Source: JBCBSZ01 sp039185015
Lineage (GTDB): Bacteria > Actinomycetota > Acidimicrobiia > Acidimicrobiales > Poriferisodalaceae
DNA length: 64,000 nt
Direction of reading: 5' to 3'
Assembly (NCBI GenBank): GCA_039185015.1
Contig: JBCDAU010000029.1
Location: 1 to 64,000 of the forward strand
This document shows positions 32,117 to 41,052 of the stretch, piece by piece (the first letter of the stretch is position 1; each line of letters opens with the position of its first letter). The translations under genes were made by a program, and so were the position numbers. The notes under the pieces are model-generated. The model saw only the letters and a program-made list of their open reading frames with translations, did no database searches and was not told where the DNA came from.

Positions 32117-33577
32117 ATGAAGGTCCGACTGTTCGTCCTCGCGGCGATCGCGTTGCTCCTCGCCGCCTGCGGTGGCGGTTCCTCCTCCGGGTCGGCCGAG
32201 GAGTTCTGCCAGCAGGCCGAAGCGCTCGAGAACCAGACACTCACGGGCGACATCGACGTCTCCGACGATCCCGAGGCGTTCGAGGAGGCGCTCGGCATCT
32301 TCGACGACCTCGCCGACGCGGCCCCGTCGGAGATCTCGGCCGACATGGACCTGTTCCAGGAGGTGCTGTCCAGCTTCGCCGCCGTTGCCGGCGCCGACGA
32401 GGATGACCCGGCTGCGGCCTTCGCCGTGCTCGGCACGCTGTTCGAGCGGGCCGATGAGATCGAGGCGGCGAGCGGTCGCATCGAGACCTTCCTGTCCGAG
32501 GAGTGCGGCCTCGAGTCCGACGCCTTCGACACCGATCTCAGCTTGGGCGGCGACGGCGACACGGACCTCTTCGGCGGCGGCGCCACCAGCTACGGCGACG
32601 ATCCCGGGCTCGACGCTCTGCAGGACTCCTGCGCTGCCGGCGACCTGGACGCCTGCGACGAGCTGTACCTCACCTCGCCGTTCGGTTCCGACTACGAAGC
32701 GTTCGGCAGCACCTGCGGCGAGACGTCCACCGAGACCTTCGGTGGCTGCGCGCTCCCGCAGGGGGGAGCGGACGACGATGCAGCCGCCGGCGACACCGAC
32801 GTCGTCACCGACAACCCCTCCGACGCCATGTTCTACGGCGACGATCCTGCGCTCGACGCGCTCTGGGACTCCTGCGCTGCCGGCGACCTCGACGCCTGCG
32901 ACACGCTCTACCTGACCTCGCCGTTCGGTTCCGACTACGAGGCGTTCGGCAGCACGTGCGGCGAGACCCAGGGCGACACCTTCGGCCGGTGCTCCGCTCC
33001 GGTCAGCGCCGGGGGCTCGTACGGCGACGATCCCGCGCTCGATCTGCTGTGGGACGACTGCGCGGTCGGGCTACTCGACGCCTGCGATGAGCTGTACCTC
33101 ACGTCAGGGTTCGGTTCGGAGTACGAGGCGTTCGGCAGCACCTGCGGCGAGACGTCCGCCGAGACCTTCGGCAACTGCGCCGACGCCGGCCGCGAGGCGG
33201 CCATGAGCTACGGCGACGATCCGGTGCTCGACGAGTTGTACGACAGCTGCCGACTCGGCGACCTGATCAACTGCGACGAGCTGTACTTCGTCAGCGCGAT
33301 CGGTTCGGAGTACGAGGCGTTCGGGAGCAGCTGCGGCGGCACGACCGAGCCGACCTTCGGCAACTGCGCGAGCGGCGACAGCGACGCCAACGACTACGGC
33401 GACGATCCTGATCTCGATGCGCTCTGGGACGCCTGCGAGGGCGGCGACGGCGTCGCCTGCGACGACCTCTACTTCACGTCGCCCATCGGGTCGGTGTACG
33501 AGGAGTTCGGGAGCACCTGCGGCGGCCGCTTCGAGCCGTTCGAGGTGTTCTGCGAGGACGAGCTCGGCGCCGGCTGA
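32117..33577 (+). CDS. Secreted lipoprotein with five Cys-rich repeats
   Basis: A 486-residue lipoprotein: signal peptide with LLAAC near residue 18, an N-terminal helical domain with two cysteines, and five repeats of about 50-60 residues. Each repeat follows YGDDPxLDxLWDxC ... GDLxxCDxLYxxSxxGSxYEAFGSTCG and has three or four cysteines likely paired as disulfides. Related single copies occur in actinobacterial membrane proteins without known function. GGGAGG (32102-32107) lies 9 nt before ATG 32117. It is divergent from HxlR-fbiC and converges with the VOC gene. A surface adhesion or binding role is possible. Confidence 0.8.
   Translation: MKVRLFVLAAIALLLAACGGGSSSGSAEEFCQQAEALENQTLTGDIDVSDDPEAFEEALGIFDDLADAAPSEISADMDLFQEVLSSFAAVAGADEDDPAAAFAVLGTLFERADEIEAASGRIETFLSEECGLESDAFDTDLSLGGDGDTDLFGGGATSYGDDPGLDALQDSCAAGDLDACDELYLTSPFGSDYEAFGSTCGETSTETFGGCALPQGGADDDAAAGDTDVVTDNPSDAMFYGDDPALDALWDSCAAGDLDACDTLYLTSPFGSDYEAFGSTCGETQGDTFGRCSAPVSAGGSYGDDPALDLLWDDCAVGLLDACDELYLTSGFGSEYEAFGSTCGETSAETFGNCADAGREAAMSYGDDPVLDELYDSCRLGDLINCDELYFVSAIGSEYEAFGSSCGGTTEPTFGNCASGDSDANDYGDDPDLDALWDACEGGDGVACDDLYFTSPIGSVYEEFGSTCGGRFEPFEVFCEDELGAG
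32591..33560 (+). repeat. Five in-frame repeats, about 165-245 bp each
   Basis: Copies begin at TAC 32591, 32834, 33020, 33209 and 33394, all with the TACGGCGACGAT start. Copies 1 and 2 share long nearly identical stretches, as after recent duplication or gene conversion; copies 4 and 5 are more diverged. Confidence 0.85.
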
Positions 33578-33608
33578 CCACTCCTCCTGCGGACCACTCG
33601 TCCGGGCG

Positions 33609-34253
33609 TTAGACCAGATCCGTGAGCGTCACGGCGCCGTTGGGGCTCTCGACCTCGGCGACCAACACGGCGGCCTCCGCCGCCGAGATCCTCAGGTCGA
33701 GGCCCAGGATCTCGACGAGGCCGCGCAACGGACCGGGATCCGGATGGCCGATCGACAGCTCTCGCAGCGTGCAGCCGGTCGGCGTGGTGCCCGCCGGGCT
33801 CGGCGCGGCTCCCCAGTCGATCAGGAAGGGCTGCACGGGGTCCGCTCCCTCGCCCGGCGGAAAGGTGAGGCGCCAGCGCAGCTCCCCTCCCTCCGGGAGC
33901 TGTCGGCTGATGGAGACCACCGGTCCGAGGTCGTAGCCCGCCGAGCGCGCCGCCTCGGCCAGCGCGTCGATGTCCGCGCCGTCGACCGGGTGGACGGCGA
34001 AGCTGACGAGCTCGACCGCGCTGTCGTCGGTGACGCCGAAGGGTCGTCCTCCCGGGGGCACGGGCTGCTCGGGGTCCGGGACGATGATCTCGAGATAGGA
34101 GGTCGGTCCGAGCGAGAGCAGGGCGTTGCGCGTGCCCATACCGGGGTGCGCGCCGCCGAACGCAGCGGTCACGCCGGTCCTCGCTTCGAGCGCCTCGATC
34201 CCCGTCTCGAGCGACGGCGCTCGGACGACCAGGTGGTCGATCTCGACGCTCAT
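33609..34253 (-). CDS. Glyoxalase-like (VOC) domain protein
   Basis: A 214-residue protein of the Glyoxalase_3 type. It opens IDHLVVRAPSLETGIEALEARTG and has GTRNALLSLGPTSYLEIIVPDP, the usual second strand-helix block. Its role is probably a lyase or dioxygenase-like step on a small organic substrate. ATG 34253 overlaps the amidohydrolase stop by 4 nt (ATGA), so the two are cotranslated. The amidohydrolase and the Rieske-TPP enzyme nearby suggest a small aromatic or keto-acid catabolic locus, by context. Confidence 0.8.
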   Translation of the reverse strand: MSVEIDHLVVRAPSLETGIEALEARTGVTAAFGGAHPGMGTRNALLSLGPTSYLEIIVPDPEQPVPPGGRPFGVTDDSAVELVSFAVHPVDGADIDALAEAARSAGYDLGPVVSISRQLPEGGELRWRLTFPPGEGADPVQPFLIDWGAAPSPAGTTPTGCTLRELSIGHPDPGPLRGLVEILGLDLRISAAEAAVLVAEVESPNGAVTLTDLV

Positions 34254-35443
34254 GCCGTCGCTCCGACGGCGGCCGGGAGCCCGAAGAGCTCGCGGGCGTT
34301 GTCGCCGAGGAAGCGGCGGCGGGCGTCGTCGTCGAACATGTCGGCGAGCTCCTCCAGGTCGTGGACGTACTCGGGTGTGTGGTCGGCGTGTGGGAAGTCG
34401 GACGCCCAGAGGAAGCGATCGGCGCCGTAGCGCTCGGCCAGGGCGGGGATCGTCCGCTCGTCCGGATCGCACGAGATCCAGGTGCGGGTGCGGAAGTAGT
34501 GGCTGGGTGGGTGTTCGAGCGGCATGAGCTGACCGATCGGGGTGTGGGCGTGCACGGCATCGAGCCGGTCGAGCCAGTAACCGATCCACCCGCCGCCGGA
34601 CTCCAGGATCAGCACCTTCAGCGTCGGGAAGCGGTCGTAGACGGCGTGGTCGAGCAGCGTCGTCCACTGGTGGCGGACGCCGTCGGAGGCCTGCACCGAG
34701 GCGAGCAGACGGAGCTGCTTCACCTGGTCCCACGTCCCCATGCGGTCGCCCTTGACCGAGGTCGGCTCGAAGGTCGGGTGGATCGCGAACGGCACGTCGA
34801 GGTCCTGGCACGCGGCGAACACGGGATCGTTGTCGGGATGGCCCAAGGGACGCCGGTCATGGGTGAAGGGCGCGACGTAGGCCCCCTTGGCGCCGTCGCC
34901 CACGGCGCGCTCGAGCTCGGCGGCGGCGACGACGGGGTCGCTCAACGACAGGTGCGCCGTCGGCACCAGGCGTCCGCCGGAGTCCGAGCAGAAGTCGCAG
35001 ATCCAGCGGTTGTAGGCCCGGGTGTAGGCCTGCGAGAGCTCCGGGTCGTCGAGCTCGGCCTCCCAGAGCAGCCCGACCGTCGTGTAGAGGATCGCCACGT
35101 CGATCCCCTCGTCGTCGAGGAGGCGGAGCCGCTCAGCCGGATCCATCGAACCGAACGGCGCCTCCCGCACGTAGGTCCGCTCCGGGTCCCTGGCGATCGC
35201 ACCCAGATCGGGTGCGCCCATCGCCCCGAGCGTCGAGGGGAACCCCCGCCTGCTCATCTGCGAGCGTCGCCCGCCGATCTCCAGCTCCTCGAGCCCGTGC
35301 TCGTCGATCCGGAGCCGGAGCGCCCGATCGCGGTACGCCGGCTCGAGGTAGCGCTCCCAGAGATCCGGTGGCTCCAGGATGTGGCCGTCGGCGTCGACGG
35401 CGCCGTCGTACCGGAGCCGGTGCGCTGCGTGCGACCTGGTCAT
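34250..35443 (-). CDS. Amidohydrolase family protein (decarboxylase-like)
   Basis: A 397-residue amidohydrolase-2 enzyme of the ACMSD/5-carboxyvanillate-type clan. DADGHILEP is the N-terminal metal block (D-x-D-x-H in place of DxH). FAIHPTFEPTSVK and GGGWIGYWLDRLD follow, and WASDFPHADH holds the C-terminal Asp/His. Such enzymes decarboxylate or hydrolyse aromatic and related acids. ATG 35443 has GGGGAGGGGG just upstream, an unusually strong site. It is divergent from the Rieske-TPP enzyme. Confidence 0.85.
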   Translation of the reverse strand: MTRSHAAHRLRYDGAVDADGHILEPPDLWERYLEPAYRDRALRLRIDEHGLEELEIGGRRSQMSRRGFPSTLGAMGAPDLGAIARDPERTYVREAPFGSMDPAERLRLLDDEGIDVAILYTTVGLLWEAELDDPELSQAYTRAYNRWICDFCSDSGGRLVPTAHLSLSDPVVAAAELERAVGDGAKGAYVAPFTHDRRPLGHPDNDPVFAACQDLDVPFAIHPTFEPTSVKGDRMGTWDQVKQLRLLASVQASDGVRHQWTTLLDHAVYDRFPTLKVLILESGGGWIGYWLDRLDAVHAHTPIGQLMPLEHPPSHYFRTRTWISCDPDERTIPALAERYGADRFLWASDFPHADHTPEYVHDLEELADMFDDDARRRFLGDNARELFGLPAAVGATA

Positions 35444-35533
35444 CGGGCCCCCTCCCCTCGGCGACGCCGAGTCTGGCATGTCGCGTCGCGACGTACCGGA
35501 GTCGGATGCGGATGCTCGCTCGCGTGGCCGAGT

Positions 35534-35539
35534 TAGTGT
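35534..35539 (+). promoter_or_regulatory. Possible -10 box of the Rieske-TPP gene
   Basis: TAGTGT lies about 100 nt before ATG 35643, in the 199-nt divergent region shared with the amidohydrolase. No clear -35 was found. The leader after it is GC-rich and ends in GGGGAG before the start codon. Confidence 0.3.
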
Positions 35540-35642
35540 CCGGCTGGACCGGGTGATCGGGGGAGCTCGTCCCTGCGCCCGCCGTCGACCGACCGGGAGA
35601 GGCCGCACCTCGCCCGCATCCGCACCGGGGAGTGACGCGCTG

Positions 35643-37628
35643 ATGGCCTACGACGAGGACCCCTCCACCGACGAGCCCGACCTGCCGGACGGCGACTGGT
35701 CGTGGCACAAGCTGATCGATGCCGGCGAGGTCGACGAGGGCCGGGTCACCACCCGGACCGTCGGGCACGTGAGCCTCGCCGTCACCAACGTCGACGGGGC
35801 GATCGGCGCCCTCGACAACCGGTGCCCGCACCAGGGGGGACCGCTCGGCGAGGGCTCGATCGAACAGGGGTGGTTGCGCTGTCCCTGGCACGGGTACGAC
35901 TACTCGCCGTGCAACGGCCGCCCGCCCGGCGGGTTCGACGACCGACCCGCCGCGTTCCGGACCGAGCAGCGCGAGGACGGCGTCTACGTGGCCCTGCCCG
36001 ACGAGACGCCGCGGCGCCGCACGGTGTCCGACGCGATGGTCGAGACCCTCACCGCCTGGGGCGTCAGCCACGTGTTCGGCATGGTCGGCCACTCCAACCT
36101 GGGCTTCGCCGACGCGATGCGCGAGGCGGAGGAGCGAGGCGACCTGACCTACGTCGCGATCCGTCACGAGGGAGCGGCTGCCTTCGCGGCGTCGGCCTAC
36201 GGGAAGCTGACCGGCGAGCTCGCCGCCTGCTTCGGCATCGCCGGACCCGGCTCGACCAACCTGCTCACGGGGCTCTACGACGCGAAGGTCGACCGGGCGC
36301 CGGTGCTCGCGATCTCGGGCAGCGTGCCGTCGAAGGACGCCGGCCGCGGCGCCTTCCAGGATCTCGACCTCTCCAAGGCGTTCCAGGACGTGAGCGCCTA
36401 CTCGGTCGTGCTCCAGGAGGACTCGAACCACGTCGAACTGACCGACCTCGCCTGCAAGACCGCGCTGATCGAACGCGGGGTCGGTCATCTCGTGCTGCCC
36501 GACGACGTCCAGGTCGTGCCGGGCGACGGCGTTCGCGCCGGTGGTCCGGCGGGCCGCGTCGGCGAGCGCACCATCGCGCCGCCGGAGACGTCGCTGGCCG
36601 CAGCGATGCGCCAGATCAGCTCGGCGAAGCGTCCGGTCTTCGTCGTCGGTCATGGCTCGCGCTTCGACATGGCGGCGATCACCGAGCTCGCCGAGCGGCT
36701 CGGTGCCCCGGTGGTGACGACCTTCAAGGGCAAGGGGCTCATCTCCGACCGCCACGAGCTCGGCTGCGGGGTGCTCGGCCGCTCGGGCACGCCGATCGCG
36801 TCCTGGTTCATGAACGAGTCCGATCTGCTCGTGGTGTGGGGGGCGTCGTTCTCGAACCACACCGGCATCGCGCCCTACAAGCCGATCGTCCAGGTCGACT
36901 ACGACCCGATGGCCCTCGGTCGCTTCCACGCCGTCGACGTGCCCGTGCTCGGCCACGTCGGGGTCACCGCCCGGGCGATGCTCGACCGGCTCGACGACGA
37001 CGTCGCCTGCCTCGACCACCGGGCCGAGGTCGCCGAGCGCTGGGCGATCTGGCGGGCCGAGAAGGCTCGGCGGCGCGAGGACGATCGAGGTGAGGGCGTC
37101 TCGGCGGCGGCGCTGTTCGACGCGCTCACCGACGTCGTGCCGGCCGACGCCGTCCTGCCGGTCGACGTCGGCAACAACACCTACAGCTTCGGTCGGTACT
37201 TCGAGGTCGATCGCCAGTCCGTGATCATGTCCGGCTACCTCGGGTCGATCGGCTTCGGGTTCCCGGCCGCGATGGGTGCGTGGGCGGCCGTCGGCGGCCG
37301 GCGCAAGGTCGTCAGCGTCAGCGGCGACGGCGGGTTCGGCCAGTACGCCATGGAGGTCACCACCGCCGTGCGCCATGACATGGACCTGACCCACGTCCTG
37401 ATGGTCAACGGAGAGCTGGGCAAGATCTCGAAGGAGCAGCGCAGCGCCGAGCTCGACGTCTGGCAGACCAGCCTCGTCAACCCGGACTTCGCCGAGTTCG
37501 CTCGGTCGTGCGGTGCGCTGGGCATCCGCGTCTCGGATCGGGCCGAGCTCGCCGGGGCGCTGCGGTCGGCGATCGACCACGCCGGACCGGCGCTCGTGCA
37601 GGTCGACACCGACGCAGCATTGGTGTGA
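35643..37628 (+). CDS. Rieske [2Fe-2S] domain fused to a thiamine-diphosphate enzyme
   Basis: A 661-residue fusion. Residues about 18-115 form a Rieske domain with CPH (Cys61, His63) and CPWH (Cys80, His83) ligands. From about 128 to the end it is a full TPP enzyme of the pyruvate oxidase/acetolactate synthase type: catalytic glutamate 176 (RHEGAAAFA), a central domain (VVTTFKGKGLI) and the TPP motif SGDGGFGQYAME at 560-571 with the Asn-Gly-Glu end. The Rieske center could accept or pass electrons from the TPP intermediate, for example for keto-acid oxidation. ATG 35643 follows GGGGAG. There is no sign of a frameshift at the junction. Confidence 0.85.
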   Translation: MAYDEDPSTDEPDLPDGDWSWHKLIDAGEVDEGRVTTRTVGHVSLAVTNVDGAIGALDNRCPHQGGPLGEGSIEQGWLRCPWHGYDYSPCNGRPPGGFDDRPAAFRTEQREDGVYVALPDETPRRRTVSDAMVETLTAWGVSHVFGMVGHSNLGFADAMREAEERGDLTYVAIRHEGAAAFAASAYGKLTGELAACFGIAGPGSTNLLTGLYDAKVDRAPVLAISGSVPSKDAGRGAFQDLDLSKAFQDVSAYSVVLQEDSNHVELTDLACKTALIERGVGHLVLPDDVQVVPGDGVRAGGPAGRVGERTIAPPETSLAAAMRQISSAKRPVFVVGHGSRFDMAAITELAERLGAPVVTTFKGKGLISDRHELGCGVLGRSGTPIASWFMNESDLLVVWGASFSNHTGIAPYKPIVQVDYDPMALGRFHAVDVPVLGHVGVTARAMLDRLDDDVACLDHRAEVAERWAIWRAEKARRREDDRGEGVSAAALFDALTDVVPADAVLPVDVGNNTYSFGRYFEVDRQSVIMSGYLGSIGFGFPAAMGAWAAVGGRRKVVSVSGDGGFGQYAMEVTTAVRHDMDLTHVLMVNGELGKISKEQRSAELDVWQTSLVNPDFAEFARSCGALGIRVSDRAELAGALRSAIDHAGPALVQVDTDAALV

Positions 37629-37678
37629 GCCGCCACGGTGAGCGCCCGTTCCCGGCCAGAGGACCAGGCGCGGTTGCC

Positions 37679-37684
37679 TAACGT
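37679..37684 (+). promoter_or_regulatory. TAACGT element before the acidic small protein
   Basis: TAACGT in the context CCTAACGTCG, 24 nt before ATG 37709; a GAGAGGAG ribosome-binding site lies between. The same CCTAACGTCG string precedes the serine hydrolase at 47342. Confidence 0.35.
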
Positions 37685-37708
37685 CGAGGCTCGAGAGGAG
37701 ACAGCAGC

Positions 37709-38125
37709 ATGGCGGGCAAGGTCGGACCGGGCGATCTCGGCACGGGCAGCGACCCAAGCGACTTCGACGCGTCGACCGAGGGCATCGTGATCGCCGGTCC
37801 CGCCGAGGGCATCGTGATCGCCGGGCCTGCCGAGCGGTTCGCCGCGAAGGGCGAGTCGACCCAGGGGGCGGGCCGGGGCGACGACGCGGCGGCCGAGCTC
37901 GGCTCGACCGGCCGCTGGGAGCAGGACGAGCGCGCCGATGCGGCCGCCGACGATGTCGATGATCCCGTCGAGGTCGCGGCCGTCGAGCTCGTGACCGAGG
38001 ACGTCGTCGAGGAGCCGAAGCCGTGGACACCCGACGACCTCGTCGACCGCGGCGACATGGTCGAGCAGATCACCGTCGAGCCTCCCTCCCTCGGTGCGGA
38101 CAGCGACGTCGGCTTCGACGCCTGA
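37709..38125 (+). CDS. Hypothetical acidic protein, 138 aa
   Basis: Unrecognised. A short acidic protein with no signal peptide, membrane segment or known motif. EGIVIAGPA is repeated twice in tandem (residues 24-41), encoded by a perfect-period 27-bp repeat. The C-terminal half is rich in Val, Asp and Glu. GAGAGGAG stands 7 nt before ATG 37709, which supports it as a gene rather than chance. It lies between the Rieske-TPP enzyme and the next hypothetical gene, separated by 80 and 152 nt. It may be an intrinsically disordered or secreted-like adaptor. Confidence 0.55.
   Translation: MAGKVGPGDLGTGSDPSDFDASTEGIVIAGPAEGIVIAGPAERFAAKGESTQGAGRGDDAAAELGSTGRWEQDERADAAADDVDDPVEVAAVELVTEDVVEEPKPWTPDDLVDRGDMVEQITVEPPSLGADSDVGFDA
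37778..37831 (+). repeat. 27-bp tandem repeat, 2 copies
   Basis: GAGGGCATCGTGATCGCCGG... repeats twice with two third-position differences, in frame, encoding EGIVIAGPA twice. Confidence 0.8.
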
Positions 38126-38263
38126 TTCCACTCCTGGTGGTCGGATGCCCGCAGGAACCGTGGCGACCTGGCACCCTGTCGCCCACATGACGGACGGGGC
38201 CGAGCAGCCGGATGGGGCCCGGGCCGGCGCGCCGACATGGTCGTCCCGTGCGATCGGTGGCGT

Positions 38264-38269
38264 TAGCGT
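38264..38269 (+). promoter_or_regulatory. -10 box of the 38278 gene (leaderless)
   Basis: TAGCGT lies 8 nt before ATG 38278 with no Shine-Dalgarno. Confidence 0.4.
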
Positions 38270-38277
38270 GCGTTGCC

Positions 38278-38976
38278 ATGAGTGAGGAGTCGGTCGACGT
38301 CGCCGTGCCCTACACGATCTGGCAGGCGACGATCGATCCTGCGGTCGATACGTGGTCGAGCCAGCAGGGACTCCCTCGACCGGAGATCCGGGAACGGGGC
38401 CGCGGCCAGCAGGTCGTCTACCGGGTCCCCAAGGAGACCGCCGAGGCGATCTTCGATCGGATCGACCACCAGTCGACCGGCCTCGGTGACGCGGTGCTCA
38501 GGACCCGGACCCGGGCCTGGGTGCGCAAGGCCAGGGGTGCGCTCACCGGCGCACCGCAGGCCGCCCCGCGGCGTCGGCGGGCAGATCGTCGTTCCGAGAC
38601 GCTGTCCGCGGAGGTCAGCGATGCCGTGCGCCACTACCTCGAGCTGGTCGACACCGGTGCACCGCCGTTGCGGACGTCCGGCCGGTCCGAGGCGACCGTC
38701 CGCGACGAGCTCGCCGAGGTCGATCAACGGCTCGAGGTCACCGACGACGTCCTCGCTCGTCTCGATCTGCTGTCGACCCGGCGCCGCCTGCTCGACGAGC
38801 TCGAGCCCCATCCGGTCGGCACACCGGACGAGCTCGAGACCGCGTTCGTCCGCCACGCCGCTCGCTTCGCCGAGGCCAAGGGATACGGCGCGGAGGTCTT
38901 CCGCGACTTCGGCGTCACCGACGACGTGCTCCGACGGGCCGCGCTGGTGACCGACACCGAAACGGAGGGAGCGTGA
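38278..38976 (+). CDS. Hypothetical protein, 232 aa
   Basis: Unrecognised. A hydrophilic cytoplasmic protein: an N-terminal mixed region (YTIWQATIDPAVDTWSSQQ), a basic linker (RRRRADRRSE) and a helical region (VSDAVRHYLELVDTGAPP, VRDELAEVDQRLEVTDDVL) with some coiled-coil character. Its stop overlaps the nucleotidyltransferase GTG by 4 nt (GTGA at 38973), so it is likely cotranslated with it and may assist it. The start is fixed by TAGCGT 8 nt upstream and by divergence from poor upstream sequence. Confidence 0.6.
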   Translation: MSEESVDVAVPYTIWQATIDPAVDTWSSQQGLPRPEIRERGRGQQVVYRVPKETAEAIFDRIDHQSTGLGDAVLRTRTRAWVRKARGALTGAPQAAPRRRRADRRSETLSAEVSDAVRHYLELVDTGAPPLRTSGRSEATVRDELAEVDQRLEVTDDVLARLDLLSTRRRLLDELEPHPVGTPDELETAFVRHAARFAEAKGYGAEVFRDFGVTDDVLRRAALVTDTETEGA

Positions 38977-39800
38977 CCGACACGCTGGTCGTCCTCGCCG
39001 CCGGCCTCGGCAGCCGATTCGGTGGCACCAAGCAGCTGGAGTCGGTCGGCCCGGACGGTGAGGCCTTCCTCGACTTCGCGATCCGTGACGCCCGCGCCGC
39101 AGGGATCGAGCGCGTCGTCGTGGTGGTCCGTACGGACATCGAGGACATGGTCAGGGATCACCTCGCGCGTCATCACGCGGCCGACGCGGCGATCGCGCTC
39201 GAGTGTCAGGACCGGCTCGGTCCGCCACGGGCGAAGCCGTGGGGCACGGTGCACGCCGTGCTCGCTGCCGCTCCGTCGATCGAGGGTCGTTTCGCCGTCG
39301 TCAACGCCGACGACCACTACGGACCGGAGAGCTACCGACTCGCCGCCGCGGCGCTGCGCGACGTCTCCGCCGACCAGGCTGCGCTCGTGGCGTTCCGGCT
39401 GGGCAACACCGTGCCCGAGCGCGGCTCGGTGTCTCGGGGCGTCTGCGTCGTCGACGGCGGCCGGCTGGTGGCCATCGACGAGCACCGCACGATCGAGCGC
39501 GACGACGCAGGGCAACTCCGCTCCGAGCACGGTCCGCTGGCCGACACCACCCCGGTGTCGATGAACCTGTGGTGCTTCGATCGGCCGATGCTCGACCTGC
39601 TGCAGGCGAGGTTCGACGCCTTCCTCGATGAGCACCGTGACGAGGCGAAGGCAGAGTGCCTGCTCCCCGTCGAGGTCGGGGCGCTCATGGCGAAAGGGCT
39701 CACCGTCCGCGTGATCGACTCCCCGGAGCGGTGGATCGGCGTGACGAATCCCGAGGACCTCGAGCTCGCTCGTGAGCTCCTCTCAGGCCGGACGGCCTGA
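38973..39800 (+). CDS. Nucleotidyltransferase (NTP-transferase superfamily)
   Basis: A 275-residue sugar-phosphate-type nucleotidyltransferase. LAAGLGSRFGGTKQLESVG is the nucleotide-binding signature near residues 8-26, followed by VNADDHYG with metal-binding aspartates and, later, PVEVGALM. It would activate a sugar or polyol phosphate with NTP, likely for envelope or compatible-solute synthesis; the substrate is unknown. GTG 38973 overlaps the previous stop. The 3' end overlaps the convergent GGDEF gene by 18 nt. Confidence 0.8.
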   Translation: MTDTLVVLAAGLGSRFGGTKQLESVGPDGEAFLDFAIRDARAAGIERVVVVVRTDIEDMVRDHLARHHAADAAIALECQDRLGPPRAKPWGTVHAVLAAAPSIEGRFAVVNADDHYGPESYRLAAAALRDVSADQAALVAFRLGNTVPERGSVSRGVCVVDGGRLVAIDEHRTIERDDAGQLRSEHGPLADTTPVSMNLWCFDRPMLDLLQARFDAFLDEHRDEAKAECLLPVEVGALMAKGLTVRVIDSPERWIGVTNPEDLELARELLSGRTA

Positions 39801-40997
39801 TCGCGTCGACCTCGACTCCTTCACGGCGTACATCTGCTCGTCGGCCAGGCGGATGGCCGCGGCGACGTCCGGGATGTCCCCGTTCAGCTCGACGATGCCG
39901 ATGCTGATCCCGACCGAGACGGCCGTCGTGCCGATGTCGATCGGGCGGAGGATCGCCTCCTCGATGCGGTCGGCCACGAGCTCGATGGTGGCCGGCGGTT
40001 CGACCCCGGTGACGAGCACGACGAACTCGTCGCCACCGACCCGGCACGCCAGATCGTGGGAGCGGATGGCCTGACCGAGCCGCGTGCCGACCGTGCGGAG
40101 CACCTCGTCGCCGGCCGCGTGGCCGTGCTCGTCGTTGATCGGCTTGAAGCGATCGAGGTCGCAGTAGAGCAGCCCGGCCCGACCACCGGTCTCGCGGAGC
40201 TGCACCAGGAGCAGCTCCAGCTCCTCCTCGAGCACCGTGCGGTTGGCCAGACCTGTCAGGTCGTCGTGGTTGGCGGCCCACCGCAGCTTGCGCTCGGCGG
40301 CGCGGAGGTCGGAGATGTCCTTGGCGACCAGGGAGTAGGTCTCCCGCCGGGTTCCGGGATCGACGCCCTTCATGATGTTGACCTTGCACGGCACCCGGTA
40401 CTGCGGGGCCGGCTCGAGGTCGAGCAGGCCGGTCCACGCGCCGGAGACCTCGATCGCCTCCATCACGGAGCTGATGTCCTGGTCCTCGGGCAGGATGTCG
40501 TCGATCCCTCTCGGGATGCCCGGAGCGAGGCCGAGGATGATCGTCGCGGTGTCGTTCGACCAGAGCACCTCGCCGGTCTCGAGGTCGGACACGACCACGA
40601 GGTCGGAGGTCGCGTCGACCACGTGCCGGATCCGGCGCAGCTCGGCGTCGACGTGCACCTGCTGGGTGACATCGCTCGCCGCGCAGACCCAGCGGTCACC
40701 GTCGCGGCGGCCGTGGAGCTCGACCCAGACGTCGCCGCCGGCAGCGCGGAGGCGGCTGCGGAGCTCGAGCCGGTTCGTGTCGGCGAGCTCGGTGAGCAGC
40801 GTCGCCACGTCGACGGGGTCGAAGGCGTCACGCCAGTCGTCCGACTCGAACGCCCGGTCGGCGAGGCCGGCGGTGGCGCCGTTGCAGCGGATCAGCGAGC
40901 CGTGCTCGTCGAGCACGACCAGCACCACGCCGGCCAGCGTGGCGAGCGTGGCGACGTCGCCATCGTGCTCTCGCCTCCCCGCGCTTCGCTGCGTCAC
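39783..40997 (-). CDS. PAS-GGDEF diguanylate cyclase
   Basis: A 404-residue protein. A PAS-like fold occupies about 15-125, a second PAS about 130-250 (IRHVVDATSDLVVVSDLETG), and a GGDEF domain the C-terminus. The active motif GGDEF is at 321-325, and RxxD (RSHD, 312-315) is an intact inhibitory site. It should make cyclic di-GMP from two GTP under product control, with PAS input from the cytoplasm. GTG 40997 is favoured by GGAGG 7 nt upstream; an in-frame GTG 6 nt earlier is possible. No membrane segment is seen. Confidence 0.85.
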   Translation of the reverse strand: MTQRSAGRREHDGDVATLATLAGVVLVVLDEHGSLIRCNGATAGLADRAFESDDWRDAFDPVDVATLLTELADTNRLELRSRLRAAGGDVWVELHGRRDGDRWVCAASDVTQQVHVDAELRRIRHVVDATSDLVVVSDLETGEVLWSNDTATIILGLAPGIPRGIDDILPEDQDISSVMEAIEVSGAWTGLLDLEPAPQYRVPCKVNIMKGVDPGTRRETYSLVAKDISDLRAAERKLRWAANHDDLTGLANRTVLEEELELLLVQLRETGGRAGLLYCDLDRFKPINDEHGHAAGDEVLRTVGTRLGQAIRSHDLACRVGGDEFVVLVTGVEPPATIELVADRIEEAILRPIDIGTTAVSVGISIGIVELNGDIPDVAAAIRLADEQMYAVKESRSTRSGRPA

Positions 40998-41052
40998 GCC
41001 CACACCTCCACCCCGTCCATCGGAGCGCTCGGCGGTGATGTGAGCGGTTCGC

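Noticed and set aside
35133..38030. A 965-residue open frame on the minus strand
   Set aside because: It lies antisense to the amidohydrolase/Rieske-TPP region, whose motifs are intact; codon pattern fits a shadow frame.
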